DNA from: Udeniomyces pyricola
Taxonomy: Eukaryota; Basidiomycota; Tremellomycetes; Cystofilobasidiales; Mrakiaceae
Reading direction: 5' to 3'
NCBI GenBank assembly: GCA_039545295.1
Contig: BCIK01000006.1
Coordinates: 868,001-932,000, forward strand
DNA: 64,000 bases
Position 1 is the stretch's first letter. The number at the start of each line of letters is the position of its first letter. Under the pieces are notes generated by a model that ran no database searches, had not been told where the DNA came from, and saw only the letters and a list, made by a program, of their open reading frames with translations. Below, in pieces: positions 10,501 to 19,474 of this stretch. Position numbers and translations under genes: made by a program.

Positions 10501-12660
10501 ACGAGGAAGACGAGGTAAGCCCCAAGGGAGGCATCTTTGTAGACCCGCCCATGGATGCCGTGCCTTCTACGATGCTCGATCGGCTCAGCATCCGAGACCA
10601 AACGCCTGAATACAACTCGTTCGACCGCTCGAGCTCAATCCCATTCTCGGTGACAGAGGGGTTCACGATCGAGGGCCAGACTGGCCAAACGGCTAGCTTG
10701 GCGGACACGATGAACATTGTCGATCCCACTACGACTGCCACAACAAATGTCTTTGACGTGGATTCATCCGTTCGACCCAATCCAACACCCCCTATCACTT
10801 CTACCTCACCTTCACCAATTCCTCAGCCCTCTCCACCTCGCGCCCCACTTCCTCCTCCGAACCATGTCGTTGCCTCTCCTATCCGACCTTCCGTCTCCAA
10901 GGCGATCGAGCCGACGCTCGCTGCCGCTTCTACCTCCTCGTCGTCGACTCCCTCTTCGTCCAACGCCCCAATCTCGGTCGCGAACCCTTGCAACCCGATG
11001 GATCCGGAGACGATGGATCTCCTCATTTCGGCCCTCTCACCTCCTTTGGGTGCTCTCCCAGGCTTCCGAGACCTGACTACTTTGTCATCCAACCTGCTCG
11101 ATGGACTCCAAAAGACGGCCAAGGCTAAAGTCCGACGCGGTAGTACTGGCAGCAGCCGAAGCGGCGCTGGGGGTGATCGCGGCATGGGCGAAGGTCTCGG
11201 CACGATCAACCTCGGAGGCGATGCCTTTGAGGTGAGGGAAAAGGTGGGCGAGGGAGGGTTTGGTGCCGTCTTCCTCGCAAGAGACGTGGCCGCTGCCGCT
11301 TCTGGTAAGAAGACAAGACGGAATGGGTCGGACGATGGTTCGGATGAGGGCGAAGACGGATCGGACGATGATTCGGACGATGATGAGGGAACGTCTTCCC
11401 TCGTTGCCCTCAAGATTGAAAAACCCGCTGGGATCTGGGAGGGTCTCATCCTCGACCGAGTTCATGCACGGCTCCCATCGCAACTCCAATCGAGCGTGAT
11501 CGTTTCAAAAGGTCTTTACGCTTTTGCCGACGAGTCGTTCCTTGTGCTCGATTATTCTTCCCAGGGAACTCTCCTCGACGCCGTCAACCAGGCCTCGAAT
11601 CTTGGGATTGCCTCGTCAGCCGCGGGTGGACCTGCTGGTATGGATGAGCTCGTCGTCCTCTTCTTCACGGTCGAGCTGCTTAAGACGGTCGAGGCGCTTC
11701 ATCGAGCCAAGTTCATCCACGGCGACCTCAAGATCGATAACTGCCTCGTCCGACTCGACTCGCTCCCAGGCGGTCCATCGTCATGGTCGTCTCAGTACGA
11801 CAAGAATGGAGGAGGCGGTTGGGCGAGCAAGGGCATCAAATTGATCGACTTTGGGAAAGCGATTGACATGAGCCTCTTCCCTGACGAGCAGACGTTCATT
11901 GCCGATTGGGCGGTGGATGCCCGAGATTGCGTTGAGATGAGGGAGGCGAGGCCGTGGAGCTACCAGACGGATTACTTTGGCCTCGCGAGCGTGTGCTACT
12001 GCATGTTGTTTGGTGAGCACTGGTTGATTCTCGCGAGGAAAAAAAAGGCGTGGAAGAAGTGCGAGCGAGACGTGAAACTTTACGCATCTAACCCGTTGTC
12101 TCATGGTTGTTGTTGTTGTTTTTCTTCTTCTTCTTCTTCCCTCTTTCATCTCTTTGTTTGGGTTTCTGCTCCTTATCTTCTTTCTATCTTCAGGCAAGTA
12201 CATTGAGACGACGGTTGTCCCGTCGGAACCTGGCTCGATGGGCAAGCGCTACAAGATTGCGACCCCTTTAAAACGAGTACGTCCATCCTTTTCCCTCCTA
12301 TTCGATGCGTTTCATTTCATAACGCATGATCCCTTTCGAGATAGTTGATATCTCTTCTGTCTCAAATAATAATAATAATAATAATAATCATCATCTAACT
12401 CTGATGCTCCAACCACCGCCGGGTTTATCTTTCTTTTCTTTGTTTATTTGGGTGGCTAGTACTGGCAAACGGACCTATGGAACCGACTGTTTGATCTGCT
12501 GCTGAACCCCAAGTCCCATCGAGCGTCGTTGCCCATCGTGGACGAGCTGGAGACGATTCGTGAGGAGATGGCTCGATGGGTAGCGGAGCGATGCCTCAAA
12601 GACGGCAAGAACCTTCGGTCACTGCTCAAGAAACTCGAGCTCAATTCGTTGAGCAAATAG
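7513..12660 (+). CDS. BUB1: spindle-checkpoint kinase BUB1 with Mad3-type motifs (MadBub)
   Basis: A kinetochore kinase that recruits Bub3 and Mad1 and helps inhibit APC/C-Cdc20. Exons 7513-7835, 7924-8187, 8285-8756, 8861-9293, 9385-12012, 12194-12276 and 12460-12660 give 1467 residues. In order: KEN box at 37-39; the Bub1/Mad3 TPR domain (about 90-235, starting DPLDVYERYIRYTRDI); an IFVD motif near 290; second KEN at 320-322; a GLEBS-like Bub3-binding block (WDMVFRDG.EWSFEECRAR, about 466-483); a CD1-like Mad1-binding block (SPTINTKAAMADVMEMYN, 598-615); an ABBA-like FEIFSD (734-739); acidic low-complexity stretches; and a kinase domain from about 1110 with GEGGFGAVF, VALKIEK, HGDLKIDN and IDFGKAID. 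The catalytic residues are present, so the kinase looks active. The KEN and ABBA motifs are Mad3/BubR1 features, so one gene probably serves both roles. Confidence 0.93.
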
Positions 12661-13355
12661 AAACACGGGAGGGAGTAGGTGTTCGAGGTCTTTGTTTTGT
12701 TTTGTTTGGCTCGGGTTCTTCTTGCCAATGGGCGCAGAGTGCGGGGTAAACGAAAGGCGGGGTTGGGCAGGAGGAGAGGGACCGAGCTGGTGGCTGCAGG
12801 CTGTGTGGGGTTCGTCGGAACGGTCTTGCCGGTCGGATCGAGTCGTCGAAGCAGCTTGTTTCCGCTGGGGTGGATGGGTCGATTTCGAAGGTTTTGAATG
12901 TGTGGGTGGATGATTGTAGGTTGTGTGATTGACTTTATATATATATATATATATGTCAAAGAATGGTGCAAATTGAATGGTTGGATGAATGTGAAAGAGC
13001 GTGATTGATGGAGATGCATATATTCTGGCCGGCAGACTGGTGACAATGACAGAGTTGAGAGTTGAATGAAATCGGGTCGACTCGGGATGGCCAAGGGATG
13101 GCTGGCTGGTGGTGGCCCTCGTTCTCGTTGAAAAGGGAGAAGGCCAACGTCGCGCGTTTGGATTTGGATTTGGGCGTGGAGGCGGCCGTCGCTTTCTTGT
13201 CGTCGCCCTCACACTCACTCAGTCCTCACTCAGTTCCCTCCCCTCCCATTGAATCTCCCTCCCTCCCTCCCTCCCTCTCACCTTTCGCCCGTTCCATCAC
13301 CCACCCATCCCATCAACCCACCCCCCTTCTACCACTTCCCTCCATCTTCACCAAC
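12661..13355. other. intergenic region between BUB1 and citrate synthase
   Basis: About 695 bases. A TATATATATATATATA dinucleotide run lies near 12937-12954. A strongly C/T-rich stretch (CCCTCCCTCCCTCC, near 13255-13280) precedes the citrate synthase ATG, a common fungal promoter feature. No gene is supported. Confidence 0.4.
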
Positions 13356-16093
13356 ATGGCTACCTCCCTTCGAACTGCTACCCGAGTCGTACGCGTCCAT
13401 CTTCTCCCTCCTTTTCTCCCTCCCCAACACCAACACAACAACAACAACAACCACCCTCCCATCACGCCCCACAAGAATCCATCCAATCGGCAAGCTGATC
13501 TTGACCGTCTTTTCTCTTTGCTCACCTCTCGTTGGCTCCTCTCCTTCATCATCCTGGCTTTTCCCTCCGCCGTCAACTCGACCTACCTTTATCTTGCCCC
13601 CTTCCCATTCGCCCAACTCATAGTCTTCCGCTGCCCCCCGGCTCTCCAGGGCTTACGCCGCCAAGGCCCAGACCCTCAAGGAGAGGCTCACTGAGCTCAT
13701 CCCCAAGGAGATTGAGAAGGTTCGTTGCTCGCCTCGATCGAATCGAATCGACTCCATCTCGTTTTCTTCTCCATCGCTTACGTTTCGTATCCCTCTCCTA
13801 CCTATGCTTCTTTCCTTTGACTAATCCCTTGCTGTCCTCTCGCGCTCGCTTCCTGGATATTCTCTCGTTCTCGATACGGATGTTCAGGTCAAGGCCATCC
13901 GAGCCGAGCACGGCAACAAGTCCTTCGGCGAGTACACTGTCGACCAGGCCTACGGGTGAGCAAGACCGTCACTTCTTCCGCGTCCTCCGCTTCCGTGCCT
14001 AGGAATCATCGGGATTGTGCTCATCATCGCTCGCTCTTTTGCTTCGCTCCATCACCATCGGATCACTGTCATGAACAGTGGAATGAGGGGCATCAAGGTT
14101 AGTTCATCATGCGTCCGTTTCGCCTCAAGACCACGGATCAAACCGGAGTCCCTCTGACTGACTTTCCGTGTCATCTCGCTTTTCTCCATTTGACTAGGGA
14201 ATGATCTGGGAGGGTAAGCGAGCAACCTGCGATTGACAAGTCATCCTGACGCATCTCACGCCGGAATCTAATCCAGTCATGTTTATGTTCTGCTCTTGCT
14301 TCGTTTCGTCTCGTAGGATCCGTCCTTGACGCTGGTATGTACACGTGTGTTTGATGGGGATTGAGGCGTCCTAACGCTTGCAAATCCATCGCTGTTCGCT
14401 GACCGCGCATGTTTTGCTTCGTTTCCCTCGGTCTTTACCATCACCGCGTATCTGCTATCTCTCTCTGGCCTCGTTCACACTTTCCAGACGAGGGTATCCG
14501 ATTCCGAGGCAAGACCATCCCCGAGTGCCAGGAGCTCCTCCCCAAGGCTCCCGGAGGCTCCGAGCCCCTTCCCGAGGCCCTCTTCTGGCTCCTCCTCACC
14601 GGAGAGGTCCCCACCCAGGAGCAGGTTACCGCCCTCTCTGCCGACTGGGCCTCGCGAGCTGCTATCCCCAAGTTCGTCGAGGACTTGATCGACTCGTGCC
14701 CTTCCACTCTCCACCCCATGTCCCAGTTCTCGCTCGCTGTCACCGCCGTACGTCGTTCTCTTCTACCCATGCCAAGGACGTGCTTCTCGCAAACACCCAC
14801 TCCGATCACCTGGCTGACCTTGATTGCCCCATCGTCATAAATTGTTCCCTTCTCCCCCTCCAGCTCAACCACGACTCGGCGTTTGCCCAGGCTTACCAGG
14901 ACGGTCTTAACAAGAAGCTCTACTGGGGACCTACCTTCGAGGACTCCATGGACCTCATTGCCAAGCTTCCCAACATTGCCGGTCGAATCTACCGAAACAC
15001 CTACGGAGGCGACAAGCTTCCCGCCATTGACCAGTCGGCTGACTACTCCCAGAACTTGAGCACCTTGCTCGGTTTCGGAGAGAACGAGAAGTTTGTCGAG
15101 CTCATGAGGCTCTACCTCACCATCCACTCTGACCACGAGGGTGGAAACGTCTCGGTACGCTTGCTTATTGTTGCAGGCGGACTTGAAGTCAAGATTGTCT
15201 TGAGACGCTGAACAACTATCCTTGCCATCAACCTTCCCTCTGCTCATAGGCCCACACTGGTCACCTGGTCGGATCCGCTCTCTCGGACCCCTTCCTTTCC
15301 ATGGCTGCTGCCCTCAACGGTCTTGCCGGTCCTCTTCACGGGTGAGTTACGCTACTTTGCCTTGATCTAATCACATAACGCGCGCGTTGGATGGGTGGGT
15401 GGACAGGGGTCCAATGACCAATACTGATCTGTACAAATCGTTGCGTACTCTTCTTTGCTTCATCTCATTTCCTTTCGTGTCTATCTACAGTCTTGCTAAC
15501 CAGGAGGTCCTCAACTGGGTCCAGAAGATGCAGAAGGAGATTGGCGAGGATGCTTCTGACGAGGCTGTCAAGGAGTACATCTGGAAGACCCTCAACGGTG
15601 GACAGGTCATCCCCGGTTACGGACACGCCGTCCTCCGAAAGACCGACCCCCGATACCAGGCTCAGCGAGAGTTCGCTCTCAAGCACCTTCCCGATGACAA
15701 GCTCTTCAAGCTCGTCGGTCAGCTCTACAACCTCGTTCCCGACATCCTCCTCGCTGCCGGTAAGGCCAAGAACCCCTGGCCCAATGTGGACGCCCACTCG
15801 GGTGTCCTTCTCCAGCACTACGGCTTCAAGCAGCAGTACGTCCTCTTTTTCTTTTCTTTTTTTTCTCTTCCTTTTCTCTCTGAGGGCTTTGGTCTCATCA
15901 TTCCTATTCTGACTTACATTATCTCCATGGTTTTTGCTCACATAGGAACTTCTACACCGTCCTCTTCGGTGTCTCGCGAACCTTTGGTGTCGTCTCTCAG
16001 CTCATCTGGGACCGAGCCCTCGGCATGCCCCTCGAGCGACCCAAGTCGTTCTCTTCGGAGGCCATCAAGAAGATGTTTGATGCCAAGAAGTAA
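13356..16093 (+). CDS. CIT1: mitochondrial citrate synthase
   Basis: Condenses acetyl-CoA and oxaloacetate to citrate in the mitochondrial matrix, the first step of the TCA cycle. Eleven exons (13356-13388, 13624-13719, 13888-13955, 14079-14097, 14198-14213, 14317-14334, 14488-14747, 14864-15154, 15250-15341, 15491-15835, 15946-16093) keep phase and give 461 residues. The N-terminus is a typical presequence ([11 protein letters not shown] joined to [14 protein letters not shown]). Active-site blocks are [25 protein letters not shown] and NVDAHSGV. It ends [11 protein letters not shown]. No C-terminal peroxisomal SKL-type signal is present, so a mitochondrial role fits. Three consecutive micro-exons of 19, 16 and 18 nt code for GMRGIKGMIWEGSVLDAD. 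The first intron (235 bases) is the longest. Confidence 0.96.
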
Positions 16094-17270
16094 ATCAGCG
16101 CTTCTTTCTCTTTCACATGGATCGCTCTACCCCCCTGCTTCCTCCTTCTCCTTGATTCCGTCTTGATTTCGTCTACACGATCCTTCGTCTAGTTGTAGCC
16201 AAAATTTTCTTTCAACCCCCCCCCCCCCCCCCCCCTCCAACCTTTTCCTCATGGGCATCTTTGGGCCTCTTTGAGCTTTTTTCCTTCCTCTTTTCATCTC
16301 TCGCATTTTGTCCTCTCTCTCTCCCCAACTCTCAATCCCTTTTTGTTTACCTGGATCTTCGAAGAGTTTGTTTTTGAACCTTGATTGGTATGCAATCGCC
16401 TCGTCTTGAAAGGAGAGAGAAAAAAAAAATGAAAAGAAAAGTAAAGGTGAGGGGAGGGGGGGAGGAAAGGGGGTGAAAGGGACCTCTCGACGTCTTGCAG
16501 ATGATTCGTGACATATTATGATTGCGTTACCTTGATCTTTTTCTCTTACAAAGAGAATATATGTTATAGAGACGGGACGGAGGTAAGCCCGTGTGAGGCC
16601 ATGAGTCTGTGCTGGTTCAAGATGCGAGAATAGTCCGAGTCGGTATGATGACAACATGTATCATGAGCGATTCTTTGGTCGTGAATATTTGCATCGTCGC
16701 CCGGCATGCATTTCACGTATTCGTTTCCAGTAAGTTACGCACACGAGATAGAAACGATTCATGACGTTCCCATTGGTTTGGAGCTACAGAGAAATAAAAA
16801 ACAGAGGAGGGGNGGGGNGGGGGGGGGGGGAGATAAAGTGGTTGGGAAAATCCTACAAGAAAAAAAGTTTTGGGGATTGAGAAACCGAAAAAAGAAAGAA
16901 GAAGAAGAAGGGAAAGGAGACATGGTCGAGAATTTCTTTCGAGAGAACGTTCGCGATGGAGAGAGAGACAGAGAGACACACAGAGAGAGAAAGAGAGAGA
17001 GGGAGAGAGAGAGAGACAGAGATCGGATCGATCGAGAAAGGAGCAACGAGCACTTCGTTCACATCCTTGTCGATCTCTAACGAAAGCAAAGAAAGTAGAC
17101 CAAACGAGAGAAGAGAAAAAAAAAATAATAAAAAAAAAACAGAAGTAGAAAGGAGAAGAGAAGAAGAGAGCAGCCCATGGTGATGGTGGTACGTCTCTCG
17201 ACTTGTGATGGACCAAAGTGGATACATGGACCCCGGATAGGGTTCGGTTCCCCCCCCCCCCTCAACTCTT
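16094..17270. other. convergent intergenic region with low-complexity DNA and undetermined bases
   Basis: 1.18 kb between the stop codons of citrate synthase and MIOX. It holds a C22-type run (about 16219-16241), A-rich and GA-rich tracts (GAGAGAGA from about 16950 to 17040), and a poly-G tract with two N bases (16813 and 16818). Open frames here are low-complexity shadows. No gene is supported. Confidence 0.5.
16806..16831. repeat. poly-G tract with two undetermined bases
   Basis: A G-rich run of about 25 bases broken by N at 16813 and 16818, which shows that base calling failed in the homopolymer. The run length should not be trusted. Confidence 0.85.
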
Positions 17271-18928
17271 TTACCAGTTGATCTTGTCCGGGAAGAACTT
17301 GGCGATGAGACCCTGGTAGTAAGGCTTGAGCTTCCTGTCAAGGCCGATAAGAAGATCAAGGAAGGCGGAGTGGAATATCAGTATGTTGACAAGATGGGTT
17401 TGGCATCGCAAGCAACCCCCCCCCCCCACCCCCTCATCCCGTCCGACAAAAGAAAATAAAAGACGAAAATGAAGGGCAACTTACTCTTTGCTAGGGCGTT
17501 CGTCAGACTTGCTGTAGAGGTCGTACGGGTTGAAAGCGAGAACGGCAGCGAGGGCTTCAGCGTCACCAGGACCTTCAAAGTGCTTGTACGCTCCCTCACG
17601 GTGCCATGGGTAGAAGGAGTGGTATCGGATCATGTCGAGAGCGGCTTTGGGAAGGGAAGATTGGTCCTTCATGACGAGGTACTGTGAGGGTCAGATGAAG
17701 ATGACAAGGAGGGACGAAGGGAGAGAGAGGAGGGATGGGAAGGTAGCGTAAGAGGAAAGCATGTGATCGCGATGAGCGCTGCGTCCTGCTCTGTTTTGGT
17801 TTCTAAATAAATAAATAAAAGTCCATCGCAGCAGCGGACTCACGAGGTATTCATCGTGACCCCAACTGATCATGACGTTCTCGAGACCGCATCCGGGGGA
17901 GTAGATGCCGTACTTGGACGTGTACCTCGGGTCTTTGGCGTCCGGGTTAGCATCAAACGTATCGGCGCCGTAAGCGATCTTGTCGAGGGGCAGTTGGCAT
18001 CCGGGAATGAAGGTATCACCGACGACATCCCATTGACCCTGGGAGCCGAAGAAGTAGAGCAGTTTGCCCAAGTCATGAATCAAGCCGGTCACTTGCATCC
18101 ACTCAGGCTGGGCAGGAAGAAAAGAAAAAAAGAAAAGGAGAAGACATGATTAGTTTGGAGCGCAAAGCGGGGAAGGGGGGAAAGGCCGCAAAGCGGAAAG
18201 CGAGAAAGCCGCAGAGCGGAAGAGGGCCGGAATCGCTCACCTTGCCGTCCTTGCGCATGGCTTCGGCCGTTTGGAGAAGGTGCTCGATCTGGGTCGCATC
18301 GGTATCAGGATCAGAAGCATCGACGAGAGTGTCAAGCATCTACATGAAGAAATTTTAAACAAGATGAGTAAGAAAGGAAACCCAGAGTCAGATCGTGGTT
18401 TCTCTTGGCAAGCTCGATGCGCCGCGCAGCGCTGCGCGGGGAAAGAAAGTGTAAGCGTACCTCCATGGCTTCCCAAACGCCCATGGTTGCCCGAGGCTTA
18501 GCAAAGGCTTCCTTCCTGGCTTGGATGTTGAATTCGACGGTCTGCTTCTCGTGCTGCTCCCTGTAAGTGTTGGAAGAGGAGGACGAAGAAAAATGGAAAA
18601 GCAAGGAAGAGAAAGGAAAAGCAAGGGATGAGAATTCATGACGCATTCTCAAAATCCGGCGGCGCGTCGAAACCTCAACGTTCACCACCACCTCCTCCCA
18701 CTCTGTATCGCAAGATCGCAACTTGGACTCGTACCTGTACAGCTTCTTGGCAGGGTCATCCTCTGCAAAGTTCCGGAAGGTAGAGTGGTCCTTGTCGGCA
18801 TCGAACTGGGACTTGTTCTGTGCGGCGAGGAATTGCTGGACGTTGAGCTCGTCGACGGCGTCCGAGATGCGGTCGAAAGCGCGACCGGCGATGTCGTCGC
18901 TGCGCTGGAAGGATTGAACGGCGAGCAT
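17271..18928 (-). CDS. myo-inositol oxygenase (MIOX)
   Basis: Di-iron oxygenase that cleaves myo-inositol with O2 to D-glucuronate, the entry step of inositol catabolism in the cytosol. Exons 18928-18735, 18560-18461, 18339-18241, 18107-17844, 17681-17485 and 17334-17271 give 305 residues in clean phase. Family blocks are [29 protein letters not shown] (metal His-Asp pair), [49 protein letters not shown], and the end [19 protein letters not shown]. All metal-ligand His/Asp positions expected for MIOX are visible. The start is the first Met after the open promoter. It faces an inositol-type transporter across 546 bases, which strongly suggests joint control. Introns contain a strong palindrome and purine-rich repeats. 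Confidence 0.95.
18161..18236. repeat. short imperfect direct repeats in a MIOX intron
   Basis: Units such as CCGCAAAGCGG, AAAGCGAGAAAG and CCGCAGAGCGG recur within 75 bases. They lie inside the intron between exons 3 and 4 of the minus-strand MIOX gene and are not coding. Confidence 0.6.
18422..18439. repeat. 18-bp perfect GC palindrome in a MIOX intron
   Basis: CCGCGCAGC followed directly by its reverse complement GCTGCGCGG, with no loop. It lies just downstream of the donor of MIOX intron 2 (18340-18460). It could form a hairpin in RNA near the 5' splice site or be a dimeric factor site. Confidence 0.8.
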
Positions 18929-19474
18929 GGTGGATAAGGGAGGTGGATGAGGGTGTAGATGGGTTGAAGTAGATGGATATGGGAGATAGGAAGAAGGTGT
19001 TTGGTCAGTTGAGGATGAGGGGCTAAATAGGGAAGCGTTTAAAGGGAACCGCGAAGAAAAATGCGCGATGCGGACATCGGCTCGTCGGGCCTGAGATTGG
19101 TTTAAATGACACTTTCTCCACTTTACGGACATGTTCCCCACACTCAAAAACCCGCCGTCCTTGCCCTCATCGTCCCATCACCCGCACACTTCCATCTTGG
19201 TTGATCTCTATTCTCCACAACTACCACTACCACTACCACTACTACCTTCACCACCAATCACAGCACATCCATCTCGTACGCTCTCCTCCACCTTTGCTTC
19301 ATTCCTTCAGTCTTCGTCTTAGGCGACAACCTCATTTGCCACGTCATCCATCGTACTACTGTAACTGATCATCATCAATCGACACTTCACTCCCAATGTC
19401 TGACTGTCTTTCACACCACTCCATCAGAACCTATCCCGCACATCCTCCCCTCACTCAAGTCGTAGTTCATTATC
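18929..19474. promoter_or_regulatory. bidirectional promoter between MIOX and the inositol-type transporter
   Basis: 546 bases between the two divergent ATGs. The transporter side is C/T-rich with CTACCACTACCACTACCACT repeats (about 19220-19245). The middle contains CG-rich elements such as GCGCGATGCGGACATCGGC (about 19061-19080). No named factor site is claimed. Confidence 0.55.

Noticed and set aside
12456..13218. Minus-strand open frames of about 200 residues opposite the end of BUB1
   Set aside because: Low-complexity Ser/Thr/His text overlapping a well-supported BUB1 exon and its 3' region; no family match.
16706..17216. Open frames in GA-rich DNA between citrate synthase and MIOX
   Set aside because: Arg/Glu dipeptide repeats from GAGA microsatellites, and interrupted by N bases.
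17869..18339. Plus-strand open frames within MIOX
   Set aside because: Antisense shadows of MIOX exons, which have clear family motifs on the minus strand.
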